NCBI RefSeq assembly: GCF_900090105.1
Contig: NZ_FMDM01000003.1
Coordinates: 186,001 to 250,000, forward strand
From: Micromonospora humi
GTDB taxonomy: Bacteria; Actinomycetota; Actinomycetes; Mycobacteriales; Micromonosporaceae
Direction: 5' to 3'
Length of the DNA: 64,000 nt
The position numbers and the translations under genes are program-made. Positions 44,356 through 53,538 of the stretch are shown here, one piece after another. Numbering within the stretch: the first letter of the stretch is position 1; every line of letters begins with the position of its first letter. A model generated the notes under the pieces. It did not search any database. It saw nothing but the letters and a program-made list of their open reading frames with translations, and was not told the origin of the DNA.

Positions 44356-46089
44356 TCAGGCGCAGTGCTCGAAGGCGCTGTCGTAGGTGGCGCCGCCGGC
44401 CGAGCCGCCCCACCTCACGCAGACGCCGGCCGCGGCGGCCCGAACCGGGCCGGCGTAGTAGCGGTAGCCGCCGCTCTCGGTCTGCCGGCCCTTGCCCTTG
44501 ACCTGCAGGTAGGTGGCGACGGTGGTGACCTGCCCGACGTCGGCGTCCTTGAGCGTCACCACGCAGTTGGCCCCGGAAGCGGTGCTGTAGAGCAGGTAGA
44601 CCCGCCCCTGCCGGGCCCCGCCCGCGGTCAGCGTGGCCGAGTCGATCACCTGGTAGCCGTCGCCGCACACCTGTCCGGGGGCGTACGGGTTCGCCGCCGG
44701 CGCCACCGACGGGCTCCCGGTCGGCGTGGACGCGCCGGCGCTCGGCGTCGGCGGGCCGCCGGCCGTCGGGTCACCGGCGGACGGCGCGGGACTGCTCGGC
44801 GTGGCCGCCGGGGGACGGCCGGACCGCCCGGTGCGGCTCGCGCTCGGTGTCGCCGCTCCGGCGCCGCTCGGTGTCGCCGGCGCCACCGGACCGGCGGCCG
44901 TGGACTCACCGGCCAGCGCGGTCGGCGCCGCACCCGGCCGCCGCTCGTCGGGGGAGCGGAGCACCGCCACCGCCACCGCGGCCGACACCGCCACCAGCAC
45001 CACACCGGCCGCCCCGGCCAGCGCCGTCGTCCGCCGCCCGCGTCGCGCCGGCCCCTCCCGCGTCGGCGGTCCGCCGTCCGGTGCGGGCGGCGGCGCACCG
45101 ACGGGCTGCGCACCTCGGAACGCGGGCGAGACGGGTACGGGCGGGGCCGGCGGGCGTGCCGTCGGATCCGTACCCTCCGCCGGGCCGCCGGCCGCCTCGG
45201 GCGTGGCCGGGCCGCTCACCGCCCACGGCGGGCGCGGCGGGACCGGCACGCCGGCGAGCGTGGCGTCCCGGGCGTCCTGTGCGGCCTCGGCCAGCGCCGC
45301 CGCGGTGGGGAAGCGGTCGCGCGGGCTCTTCGCCAGCGCGCGCCGGACCACCTCGACCACCGCCGGGGGCGTGGCCGGCGGCAGCGGCGGCGGCTCGTCC
45401 TCCACGTGCCGCATCGCCACCTGCACCGGACTGTCGCCGTCGAAGGGCGGCCGGCCGGTCAGGCAGAAGTACGCCACCGCGCCGAGCGCGTAGACGTCGG
45501 TGACCGGCGAGACCGGCTGGCCGGCGGCCTGCTCCGGGGACATGTACGAGGCGGTGCCGAGCACCATGTGGGCGGCGGTGAGGCCGGCCATGGTGCGGGC
45601 CCGAGCCAGGCCGAAGTCGACGAGCACCACCGTGCCGTCCCGCTTGACCAGCAGGTTTCCCGGTTTCACGTCGCGGTGCACGATGCCGGCGAGATGAGCG
45701 GCGTGCAACGCCCGCGCGGCCTGCCCCACCACCGACATGGTGGACGCCGGGTCGAGCCGACCGGCGTGCCGCACCCAGCCCGTCAGCGGCTTGCCGTCCA
45801 CGTACTCCATCACCAGGTAGCTGATCCGGCTGTCGTCGGCGAGCGTCGCGGAGCCGAAGTCGTGCACCTGCACGATGCCGGGGTGGCGCAGCGCGGCCAG
45901 CATCCGGGCCTCGGCGTGGAAGCGGGTGGTGAACTCCGGGTCGGCCAGCAACGACGGCAGCAGCACCTTCACCGCGACCTCGCGGCCCAGCAGCGTGTCC
46001 GTGGATCTCCACACCGCGCCCATGCCGCCGGTCGCGATGCGCTCGTCCAGCCGGTAGCGGTCGCTGAGCACCACTCCTGAAGTCAGCAC
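44356..46089 (-). CDS. Transmembrane Ser/Thr kinase with SapA-like extracellular domain
   Basis: A 577-residue Hanks-type receptor kinase. The kinase domain (about 8-275) has glycine loop IATGGMGAVW, Lys41 (VAVKVLL), HRDVKPGN with Asp140, DFG at 158-160 and GTASYMSPEQ. A Pro-rich juxtamembrane stretch leads to one helix (TTALAGAAGVVLVAVSAAVA, near 350), then a Ser/Thr/Pro stalk. The last 110 residues are a Cys-containing domain (VCGDGYQVIDS, NCVVTLKDADVGQ, YYAGPVRAAAAGVCVRWGG) resembling Streptomyces spore-associated protein A. PASTA domains are absent. The GTG at 46089 is leaderless (TACGGT 6 nt upstream). Confidence 0.9.
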   Translation of the reverse strand: MLTSGVVLSDRYRLDERIATGGMGAVWRSTDTLLGREVAVKVLLPSLLADPEFTTRFHAEARMLAALRHPGIVQVHDFGSATLADDSRISYLVMEYVDGKPLTGWVRHAGRLDPASTMSVVGQAARALHAAHLAGIVHRDVKPGNLLVKRDGTVVLVDFGLARARTMAGLTAAHMVLGTASYMSPEQAAGQPVSPVTDVYALGAVAYFCLTGRPPFDGDSPVQVAMRHVEDEPPPLPPATPPAVVEVVRRALAKSPRDRFPTAAALAEAAQDARDATLAGVPVPPRPPWAVSGPATPEAAGGPAEGTDPTARPPAPPVPVSPAFRGAQPVGAPPPAPDGGPPTREGPARRGRRTTALAGAAGVVLVAVSAAVAVAVLRSPDERRPGAAPTALAGESTAAGPVAPATPSGAGAATPSASRTGRSGRPPAATPSSPAPSAGDPTAGGPPTPSAGASTPTGSPSVAPAANPYAPGQVCGDGYQVIDSATLTAGGARQGRVYLLYSTASGANCVVTLKDADVGQVTTVATYLQVKGKGRQTESGGYRYYAGPVRAAAAGVCVRWGGSAGGATYDSAFEHCA

Positions 46090-46095
46090 CGCGCC

Positions 46096-46101
46096 ACCGT
46101 A
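46096..46101 (-). promoter_or_regulatory. Leaderless -10 box of the kinase gene
   Basis: TACGGT on the minus strand ends 6 nt before the GTG at 46089. Confidence 0.5.
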
Positions 46102-46202
46102 CCGGCCGCGTCGATATGGCGGCGGGCCGTCGCGCGGCGGGCCGACTAGGCTTGCGGAGGTTTGGCGCCCCACGGGGCGACGGCGGCGAGGGGAGACGCG
46201 GC

Positions 46203-46403
46203 ATGGCGTGGAGCTGGCGGTACGAGGGCACGAACGGCGACGCGGTCGACGGGCCGGGCGAGTCGTTCCCGAGTCAGGCGGACGCCGAGTCGTGGATCGG
46301 CCAGACCTGGCGCGAGCTCGCGACGTCCGGCGTCACCTCCGTCGCGCTGGTCGAGGACGACCGGGTGGAATACCGGATGAGCCTGCAGCCCCCGGCCGAA
46401 TGA
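46203..46403 (+). CDS. Small conserved actinobacterial protein
   Basis: A 66-residue acidic soluble protein (MAWSWRYEGTNGDAVDG, FPSQADAESWIGQTWRELA, VALVEDDRVEYRMSL). The pattern of small acidic residues and Trp is typical of an actinobacterial hypothetical family that I know only by appearance. The ATG at 46203 follows GAGGGGAGA. The stop overlaps the next start as ATGA, so it is coupled to the site-2 protease and may modulate it. A TAGGCT -10 is about 50 nt upstream. Confidence 0.75.
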   Translation: MAWSWRYEGTNGDAVDGPGESFPSQADAESWIGQTWRELATSGVTSVALVEDDRVEYRMSLQPPAE

Positions 46404-47197
46404 CCGGCTACGACCGCCCGGGCGACCCGCTGGTCCTCGGCGTGCCCCGGGCGGCGTTCCGGCCGAGCCCGATCTTTCTCGCCCTGGTCGCGCTCTTCGT
46501 GGCCGGCGGCGCGATGACCTGGAACGGGTTCGGCAACGTCCGGTTCGACGTGTTCCTCTTCGTGGTCTCCGGCTGGCTGGTCTCGCTCTGCCTGCACGAG
46601 TACGCGCACGCCGTGGTCGCCTACCGGGCCGGCGACCGGGACATCGCGCACCGCGGCTACCTGACGCTCAACCCGCTGAAGTACACCAGCCCGCTGCTGT
46701 CGATCGTGCTGCCGGTGGTCGTGGTGCTGCTCGGCGGCATCGGCCTGCCCGGCGGCGCGGTCTGGGTGGACCGGCACGCCATTCCCGGCCGGCTGCGGCA
46801 CACCCTGGTCAGCCTGGCCGGCCCGGCCACCAACGTGCTGTTCACGCTGGCGCTGGTGGCGGCCGTGACCTGGGGGCCGGCGCTGGGCGGCCCGCTGGAG
46901 TTCTGGGCCGGGGTCGGCCTGCTCGCGTTCCTCCAGCTCATGGCGAGCGTGCTCAACCTGCTGCCGGTGCCCGGGCTGGACGGCGGCAACATGATCCAGC
47001 CGTGGCTCAGCCCCGCCTACCGGCGGATGTACGACCTGTTCGCCCCGTACGGATTCATCCTGCTGTTCGCGTTGCTGTGGAGCCCGCAGATCGGCGGCGT
47101 GTTCTTCGGCGGGGTCTTCGCGGTCGGCGACGCGCTGGGCCTCCCGCCCGACCTCTACCGCCTCGGGCTCTACCTGATCCGCTTCTGGCAGGGCTGA
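46400..47197 (+). CDS. Site-2 protease family (M50) membrane metalloprotease
   Basis: A 265-residue intramembrane zinc protease with about six helices. The zinc motif HEYAH (His66, Glu67, His70) sits in the second helix, and the third ligand lies in NLLPVPGLDGG near residue 190. No PDZ domain is present, so it belongs to the compact SREBP-type group. Such proteases release regulators such as anti-sigma factors from membranes. The target is unknown. The ATG overlaps the stop of the small upstream gene. Confidence 0.9.
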   Translation: MTGYDRPGDPLVLGVPRAAFRPSPIFLALVALFVAGGAMTWNGFGNVRFDVFLFVVSGWLVSLCLHEYAHAVVAYRAGDRDIAHRGYLTLNPLKYTSPLLSIVLPVVVVLLGGIGLPGGAVWVDRHAIPGRLRHTLVSLAGPATNVLFTLALVAAVTWGPALGGPLEFWAGVGLLAFLQLMASVLNLLPVPGLDGGNMIQPWLSPAYRRMYDLFAPYGFILLFALLWSPQIGGVFFGGVFAVGDALGLPPDLYRLGLYLIRFWQG

Positions 47198-47201
47198 CCC
47201 G

Positions 47202-47238
47202 GTCGTCCCCGGGCCGGCGACGCCGGCCCGGGGACGAC
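47202..47238. terminator. Convergent hairpin terminator
   Basis: Perfect 17-bp stem GTCGTCCCCGGGCCGGC / GCCGGCCCGGGGACGAC with a 3-nt loop, between the M50 protease and aldo/keto reductase genes. Confidence 0.85.
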
Positions 47239-47243
47239 GGTCG

Positions 47244-48242
47244 TCACGGGCGCTGCGCCGGGCTCTCGGTCTTCGCCGGGTCCCGCTCGGTCACCGGCTC
47301 GACGATCTCGTCGATCGCCTTGAGCAGGCCGGCGTCGAGCTTCACGCCGGCCGCCTTCACGTTGTCGTGCACCTGCTCCGGTCGGGACGCGCCGACGATC
47401 GCCGAGGCGACGTTGGGGTTCTGCAGCACCCAGGCGACGGCGAGCTGCGGCATGGTCAGCCCGGCCTGCTCGGCGATCGGCTTGAGCTGCTGCACCCGGG
47501 TGAGCACGTCGTCGGTGAGCCACCGGGCGATGAAGTCCGCGCCGGACTTCTCGTCGGTGGCCCGGGAGCCGGCCGGCGGCGGCTGGCCGGGCAGGTACTT
47601 CCCGGAGAGCACACCCTGGGCCATCGGCGACCAGACGATCTGGCCGACGCCCAGCTCCTCGCTGGCCGGGATCACCTCGGTCTCGATGACCCGCCACAGC
47701 ATCGAATATTGTGGCTGGTTGGAGATCAGCGGGATGCGCAGCTCGCGGGCGAGCGCGTGCGCCTCGCGCAGCTGCGCCGCCGTCCACTCGGACACGCCGA
47801 TGTAGTGCGCCTTGCCGGAGTGGACGACGTCGGCGAACGCCTCCATCGTCTCCTCCAGGGGCGTGCTGACGTCGTAGCGGTGGGCCTGGTAGAGGTCGAC
47901 GTGGTCGGTCTGCAGGCGGCGCAGCGAACCGTCGATCGACTCCATGATGTGCTTGCGGGACAGGCCACGGTCGTTGCGGCCCGGCCCGGTCGGCCAGTAC
48001 ACCTTGGTGAAGATCTCCAGCCCTTCGCGGCGTTCGCCCTTCAGCGCCCGGCCGAGCACCGACTCGGCCCGGGTGCCGGCGTAGACGTCGGCGGTGTCGA
48101 AGGTGGTGATGCCGCTGTCGAGGGCGGCCCGCACGCAGGCGACCGCGGCCTCCTCCTCGACCTGCGAGCCGTGGGTGATCCAGTTGCCGTACGAGATCTC
48201 GCTGACCATCAGGCCGGAGCGGCCCAGGTGTCGGAATTCCAT
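47244..48242 (-). CDS. Aldo/keto reductase (Kv-beta/YghZ-like)
   Basis: A 332-residue TIM-barrel oxidoreductase closest to the voltage-gated channel beta/YghZ group. It reads MEFRHLGRSGLMVSEISYGNW, GITTFDTADVYAGTRAESVLGRAL (catalytic Asp and Tyr), FTKVYWPTGPGRNDRGLSRKHI, HVDLYQAHR and VASAIVGASRPEQVHDN. Family members reduce small aldehydes. The ATG at 48242 starts at the conserved first residue. It converges on the protease gene and follows the giant WG-repeat gene on the same strand. Confidence 0.92.
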   Translation of the reverse strand: MEFRHLGRSGLMVSEISYGNWITHGSQVEEEAAVACVRAALDSGITTFDTADVYAGTRAESVLGRALKGERREGLEIFTKVYWPTGPGRNDRGLSRKHIMESIDGSLRRLQTDHVDLYQAHRYDVSTPLEETMEAFADVVHSGKAHYIGVSEWTAAQLREAHALARELRIPLISNQPQYSMLWRVIETEVIPASEELGVGQIVWSPMAQGVLSGKYLPGQPPPAGSRATDEKSGADFIARWLTDDVLTRVQQLKPIAEQAGLTMPQLAVAWVLQNPNVASAIVGASRPEQVHDNVKAAGVKLDAGLLKAIDEIVEPVTERDPAKTESPAQRP

Positions 48243-48294
48243 CCCTCGACCCTAGCCCCGCACGGCGCGGAGCACCCGTCGTGACTCCCCGCCC

Positions 48295-51200
48295 TCAGAG
48301 CACCGGGCTGGTGTCGGCGAGCAGCCGGTCGATCTCCGCGGCCACCGCGGCGCGGCTCGGGTGCACCGGGTCGATCAGCGGCTCGCCGCGCCGGTCCAGC
48401 GCGCCCCAGCGGCCCGTCTCGGTGGTGACCAGGAACGCCACCGGGTGGATCACCAGCGTCGGGTACGCCGGCGCCACCACCGCCCGCCCGCCCCGGTCCA
48501 CCACGCCCCGGCGGCCGGCCAGCTCCACCACGGCCAGCCCGTCGGCGGTGAACCCGTCCAGGTGCCGGCCGTCGGCCAGCGGCGCGCCGAGGCGGTGGTA
48601 GCGGGTGGGCACCACCACCGCGCCGGTGCGGTCCACCGCGCCCCAGCCGCCGTTCTGCCGCACCGGGGCCAGGCCGTTGCGGAACGGCCGGACCTCCTCG
48701 TACCCGGGCGGGATCTTCACGATGTTCATCTTGTCGACGGCCATCCACCGGCCCTTGCCGTCCATGGACACCCAGGACAGCCCCTCGGCGAAGGCACCCA
48801 CCGCGCGGTAGCCGTTGTTCGCCTCGATCAGCGCCGCCCCGGTGGTGTCGATCAGCGCCCAGCGGGACGCCTCGGGGCGGCGCACCCAGGCCAGTCCCTC
48901 GTGGAACGGCTGCGCCTCGGCGTACCGGTGCGCGATGACCATCTCGCCGTCGGCGTCCGCGTACCCCCAGAGCTGCTCGGTGTCGTCGAACGTCGCCGCC
49001 GGGTACCGCGGTGTGCCGAGCACCTCCTCCCGGCCGCGGGGCGGCGGACCGAAGCCGTCGCTCGCCGCCCGCGCCGCGACCGCGTCCAGCGCCACCTCGG
49101 TCCGCGTGTGCAACGCCGCGTCCGCACCCTGGCGCAGGTCCAGCGCCCGCTCGAAGTGCGCGCACGCCTCGGTCAGCCGGCCCTGGTCGTAGCAGGAGCG
49201 ACCGGCGTGCTCGTGCAGCACCGCGCGCAGCCGGTCGGGCAGCTCCGGCGAGTTCGCCTCGGCGAAGAGCCGGTCGGCCTCCGCGTGCTCACCCCGCCAG
49301 CGCAGCACCTCGGCGAGGCGCGCGCGGGCCAGCGAGGTCCGCCGCAACTCGCCGGTGGCCTCCGCGTACGTGAGGGCCAGCCGCGCGTCGGCGACCGCGT
49401 CGTCCAGCGCGCCGAGGATCCGCGACGCCACCGAGCGCAGGCTCAGCAACCGGGCCCGGCTGCGATTGTCCAGCGCGCTGCCGAGCTTGCCGGTGAGACC
49501 GTCCCGGATCTCGCGCAGCCGCGCCGGATCGGGCGCCTCCTCGCGCAGCGTCTCCGGGTGCAGCCGCCAGTCGATCGCGGCCAGGGCCTGCTCCGGGTCG
49601 ATCGGGCGCGCCGGGGTCGGTTCGTCGTCCGGCACGTCCGTCCGGGCGTCCGCCGTCGGCCCCGGTCCCGGGGTACGCGGACGCGGCGGCCCGTCACCCC
49701 CGGCAGCGCGACTCGGCACCCCGCCTGTCGCCGTTTCTCCGGCGTCGTGGTCGGCTGCTCCGCCTGTCGGTGCCCCTTCGGCGTCGTAGCTCAGCGCCTC
49801 ACCCGTCGCCGTTTCTCCGGGGTCGTGGCTCGGCGCCTCACCCGTCGGCGTGCCTCCGGGGTCGTGGCTCGGCGCCTCACCCGTCGGCGTGCCTCCGGGG
49901 TCGTGGCTCGCGGCTTCGCCTGTCGGTGCCCCTCCGGGGTCGTGGCTCGCTACCTCGCTTGCCGGCGTGACCCTGGTCGGAGCGGTCGGCGCCGGACCGG
50001 GCGTCCCGGTCCTGCTCCGGTCGAAGGGCGCCGGGGCGGTCGAACCGGATTCGGCACGCTGTTCATCAATCGAATGATCTTCGACGCCGACCGCCTCGAC
50101 CGACGTCGTTTCGATCGCTGTGCCGCCGGCGTCCGCGCCGACGACTGTCACACCGCCCGGGTCCGCTCCGGTCCCCGTGGCGTCGACCGGTCCGGTCGCC
50201 GTACCTGCCGTGCCGTCCGACCCGGACCGGGCCGGCTCCGGACCGGCCTCGCCCGGCGTGGTGATCGTCGTGGTCCGGTGCGGTGCGGTGTCGGTCGGGG
50301 GCGTGCCGCTCGGGACGTGGTCGCTCGTGGTGCCGCTCGGGACGCCGGGATCGGGCCGGGCGGGGGCGGCCGTCGCCGCCGCCGGGAACGAGGTGGGTGC
50401 GGGGGCCCCACCCGGGCGCGGAGGTGCCGGCGCCGGGTCGCCCGTGGTCGGCGACACGTGTCCCGTGGTCGTCGGCGCCGTAACCGAGGCCACCGTGTCG
50501 TCGGCGAGCGTGCGGGCCTCGCCGACGGCCGTGCCCGTTGTCCGGTCCGTGGCGCCGACGGCGTCGCGACGGGCCGTGCGGCCCGTCGCGTCGTCGCCGG
50601 CGGGCTCGCTCACGCCCGGGGCGTCGACCGCGACGGGCACGTCCCGACCGGTGTCGCGTCCGGCCGCGTCCGGCCGCTGATCCTTGGTGGGCGCTCCCGT
50701 GGCTGCCGGGTCGACCGGTGCCGTCACCGGGCTGGACGAGGACGACGGCCGTGGTGCCGGTGGCGCAGCGGCCGACGGTGTCGGGACGGTGGGGGGAGAC
50801 GGCGCCCGCGCGCTGGTGGCCGACGGTGCCTGCGCGGTGGCGGAGGGCGCCTGGGAAGTCGTCGCGGTGGTGAGCGGTGCCTGCGGCGGCGGGCCGTCCG
50901 AAAGGGTGGCCGGAACGGCCGGCACGGGCTCGGCCGGCGGTCGTGCCTCCGGTGCTCCCGCTCCGGCCGGCGGTCGTGCCCCCGGTGCTCCCGCTCCGGC
51001 CGGCGCCGCTCCGGTGACGGGTGCCGGTGACGCGGCGTCGGTGGCGGGTGCCGGCATGTCCGCGCGGCTCCCGTGCCGGCCGGTGGCCGCGGGCGTGGCG
51101 GCGACGGTCACCGCGGCGCCTTGGCCGTCGACGCGCCCGGCCTCGGCGTCCGCCTCCGGTCGCCGGGCCGCCGGTTCGGGGGTCTCCACGGGCGCGGGGC

Positions 51201-53376
51201 GCCGGGCGGGGTCGACCGGATCCGGCGCGACGCTCAGGCCACCCGGGACGGTGGCCGATTCATTCGCGTCATCACGTTCGTAGCGGCCGTCGACGGACCG
51301 CGCGGGGCCCACGGGCACGTCCGAACCGACGGGTGCGCCCGGAGCGGCCGTCGGCTCGTGGGTGCGGTCGGCCGACGCCACCTGACCGGCCGGCGTGAAC
51401 GGCTCGACCGCGCCGCCCGACCGGGCATCGTGGCCGGCGGGCCGGTCGACCGGCTGGCCGGCTTCGGCGCGCCGGTCGCTCGTGTCGGTGCGGTCCGGGC
51501 CGCCCGAGGACGGCGGGGACGCTCCGGTCGGGACTCCCTCGCCCGGCGTCGCACCAGCGATGTCCGGTGCGGCGGTCGTCTCCGGTTGGTTCGGCCGGAA
51601 CCAGGCCTCCGTGTCGGAATCCGCCGCCCGGGGCGTCGGGCGGTGCTGCTCCACCGGACGGGGGTCCTCGTCGGACCGCGTGCCGGTCCCGACCGGCGGC
51701 GGCGTCGACGGGGCCGGAGACGCCTGCGGGAGGGTGGCGGCCGGCGAGGTGGCGGCCGGTGGCGGTGCGACCTGCGGCGGTCGGGCCTCCGGGGGGCCGG
51801 TTCGGGTGGGCTGGACCGGGTCGCGCTCGGGTGCCCGGGCCGGGGCAGGGCCGGGGTAGGCGGGCGGCGCCGGGCGGCGGACCTCGTCGTACCGGTCCGG
51901 CCTTGGTGGAGTGGCCCGCCGTGGCTCGTCAGGTCGGGCCGACCACTGCTCCGGCCGGGGCCGGTACTCGGGGGGCGCGGCGGAGTCCGCCCGGCGCCCG
52001 TCCCACTCGGGCTGGCGCCGGCCCGGTACCGGGCGAGCGCCGGTCGAGGCCGGCCGGCCGTCCTGCGACTCGGGGCGTGCGGCGGCGTGGTCGGGGCGGG
52101 TGCCGGCCTGTTCGGGGCGGGGAACGGGCTGGTCGGGGCGGGTGCCGGCCTGGTCGGGACGTACGGCGGCCTGGTCGGGACGGGCACCGGTCGATCGGAC
52201 GATCCGCAGGTCCGGGCGGCCCTGGCCGGCACCCTCCTGGTCGGGACGGTGGCCGGGGCGCGAGGCGTCGGTCGACTGGACCGGGCGGCCGTCCACGACC
52301 GGACGGCGGCGCTCGTCGGGCCGGTACGCGGCCGGCTCGGTGCGGGGCCGCCGTTCGATCACCGGCCACTCGCCCTGCGGCGGGTAGGCCCGGTCGCGCT
52401 GACCGTCCCACCGCTGGTCGGCAGGGCGCGGGGCGCCGTACCGATCGGTTTCGGCGTGCTGCGGTGCGCGGCCGTGCCCGGCAGCCGGACGCTGGACGTC
52501 GGTGGGCGTGGACGCCTCCCGGCGCGGCGCGCCGTCGTCCCACCGACCGGTGGCCGGCTCGCGGCGGTCGGCGTGCGGACGCGGACCGGGATCACGCCAG
52601 CCCTCGCGGCGCGGCTCACCGTGGGTGGGCCGCCCGTGTTCCGTCGGGGCCCTGCCCTGGTCGCGCCGGTCGATCGGTCGACCGGAGTCCCGCCGCTCCG
52701 GATAGCCGTCGGGCTCGGGATCGTGCCAGCTGTCGACGTACGGCCCGTGCGGCTCGTCGGGGGTGAGCCCGTGACGATCGTCGGGCGGCGTGGGCTCGCT
52801 CCGCCCGTCCGGCGGCGGGCTCCACCGGACGCGGGAGGCGGCCTCGCGCCCGTTCGCCGCGGCGGGGCGGTCGCCGGCCGAGCGGCGGCGCTCGGACCAG
52901 CCCGGGGCGGGACGCGGGGTCTCGTTCGGCTCCGGCGCCCAGCCCGGCTCGACCGGCGCGGAGCGGTACGAGGCGGCCCCGGGGCGGGTCCAACGCTGGT
53001 CGAGACGTTCCGGCGGAGCCTGGTGGCCGCGGGACCGCCGGCCGTCCGGGCCGGCGGGGCTGATCGGGTACGTCTCCGCGGCCGGGCTGATCGGGTACGT
53101 CTCCGGGCCGGCCGGGCTGACCGGGTACGTCCCGCGCGGGCTCGCCGGGCTGACCGGGTATGCCGGGCTCACCGGGTAGGCGTCGTCGGGCGCCGGGCTG
53201 ACCGGGCGCACCTCGGCTCGGCCGACCACGGGCCGCCGGCGCGGCGGGGGTGTCAGGTGTTCCAGGCCGATGTCGCCCGGGTAGCGCTGGCCCGGAAACT
53301 GCGGTTCCCACTCGTGGGTGGGCGCGAGGGCCCAGGCCGGTTCCGCCGGCTCGCGCCAGCTGCCCCAGCCACTCAT
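48295..53376 (-). CDS. Giant disordered protein with C-terminal TPR and WG repeats
   Basis: A 1693-residue protein. About 1260 N-terminal residues are low-complexity Pro/Ala/Gly/Arg/Thr sequence with several repeat types (YPVSP near 65-110; RPDQAGT near 400; a 14-residue unit at about 1134-1214). Residues about 1270-1440 form TPR-like helices (LARARLAEVLRWRGEHAEADRLF, AGRSCYDQGRLTEACAHFERAL). The last 240 residues contain WG/KWG-type beta repeats (WGYADADGEMVIAHRY, GGWGAVDRTGAVVVPTRY, GRWGALDRRGEPLID). No signal peptide or transmembrane helix is seen. The ATG at 53376 begins MSGWGSWREP. WG and TPR units suggest a binding scaffold; partners are unknown. Confidence 0.8.
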   Translation of the reverse strand: MSGWGSWREPAEPAWALAPTHEWEPQFPGQRYPGDIGLEHLTPPPRRRPVVGRAEVRPVSPAPDDAYPVSPAYPVSPASPRGTYPVSPAGPETYPISPAAETYPISPAGPDGRRSRGHQAPPERLDQRWTRPGAASYRSAPVEPGWAPEPNETPRPAPGWSERRRSAGDRPAAANGREAASRVRWSPPPDGRSEPTPPDDRHGLTPDEPHGPYVDSWHDPEPDGYPERRDSGRPIDRRDQGRAPTEHGRPTHGEPRREGWRDPGPRPHADRREPATGRWDDGAPRREASTPTDVQRPAAGHGRAPQHAETDRYGAPRPADQRWDGQRDRAYPPQGEWPVIERRPRTEPAAYRPDERRRPVVDGRPVQSTDASRPGHRPDQEGAGQGRPDLRIVRSTGARPDQAAVRPDQAGTRPDQPVPRPEQAGTRPDHAAARPESQDGRPASTGARPVPGRRQPEWDGRRADSAAPPEYRPRPEQWSARPDEPRRATPPRPDRYDEVRRPAPPAYPGPAPARAPERDPVQPTRTGPPEARPPQVAPPPAATSPAATLPQASPAPSTPPPVGTGTRSDEDPRPVEQHRPTPRAADSDTEAWFRPNQPETTAAPDIAGATPGEGVPTGASPPSSGGPDRTDTSDRRAEAGQPVDRPAGHDARSGGAVEPFTPAGQVASADRTHEPTAAPGAPVGSDVPVGPARSVDGRYERDDANESATVPGGLSVAPDPVDPARRPAPVETPEPAARRPEADAEAGRVDGQGAAVTVAATPAATGRHGSRADMPAPATDAASPAPVTGAAPAGAGAPGARPPAGAGAPEARPPAEPVPAVPATLSDGPPPQAPLTTATTSQAPSATAQAPSATSARAPSPPTVPTPSAAAPPAPRPSSSSSPVTAPVDPAATGAPTKDQRPDAAGRDTGRDVPVAVDAPGVSEPAGDDATGRTARRDAVGATDRTTGTAVGEARTLADDTVASVTAPTTTGHVSPTTGDPAPAPPRPGGAPAPTSFPAAATAAPARPDPGVPSGTTSDHVPSGTPPTDTAPHRTTTITTPGEAGPEPARSGSDGTAGTATGPVDATGTGADPGGVTVVGADAGGTAIETTSVEAVGVEDHSIDEQRAESGSTAPAPFDRSRTGTPGPAPTAPTRVTPASEVASHDPGGAPTGEAASHDPGGTPTGEAPSHDPGGTPTGEAPSHDPGETATGEALSYDAEGAPTGGAADHDAGETATGGVPSRAAGGDGPPRPRTPGPGPTADARTDVPDDEPTPARPIDPEQALAAIDWRLHPETLREEAPDPARLREIRDGLTGKLGSALDNRSRARLLSLRSVASRILGALDDAVADARLALTYAEATGELRRTSLARARLAEVLRWRGEHAEADRLFAEANSPELPDRLRAVLHEHAGRSCYDQGRLTEACAHFERALDLRQGADAALHTRTEVALDAVAARAASDGFGPPPRGREEVLGTPRYPAATFDDTEQLWGYADADGEMVIAHRYAEAQPFHEGLAWVRRPEASRWALIDTTGAALIEANNGYRAVGAFAEGLSWVSMDGKGRWMAVDKMNIVKIPPGYEEVRPFRNGLAPVRQNGGWGAVDRTGAVVVPTRYHRLGAPLADGRHLDGFTADGLAVVELAGRRGVVDRGGRAVVAPAYPTLVIHPVAFLVTTETGRWGALDRRGEPLIDPVHPSRAAVAAEIDRLLADTSPVL
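49734..49975 (-). repeat. 42-bp tandem repeat inside the giant gene
   Basis: About six units of 42 bp, each with a GGGGTCGTGGCTCG-like core, encode the 14-residue SHDPGGTPTGEAP type in the giant protein. The three central units are almost identical, so the array is young or homogenised. Slippage would change length without shifting the frame. Confidence 0.85.
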
Positions 53377-53479
53377 CGACAGCCCTTCCCGCCGGTCGCG
53401 CGGCGCGGCCCCGGAACCGGCTCGCGTCGCTCGCTCACGGCGGTGTCACCTCGTTGAAAATTGTCGCGCCGGAGCGCCG

Positions 53480-53513
53480 GACGTGCCGGTAGAGTCGCCC
53501 GGTCCGGCACGTC
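53480..53513. promoter_or_regulatory. Inverted repeat over the predicted ABC-operon promoter
   Basis: Arms GACGTGCCGG (53480-53489) and CCGGCACGTC (53504-53513) are perfect and flank a TAGAGT -10-like hexamer (53490-53495). The site could be a repressor operator or a 5'-UTR hairpin. It lies in the 162-bp gap shared with the divergent giant gene. Confidence 0.5.
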
Positions 53514-53538
53514 TTGCCTGCGGAAGGAGGGTAACGGC

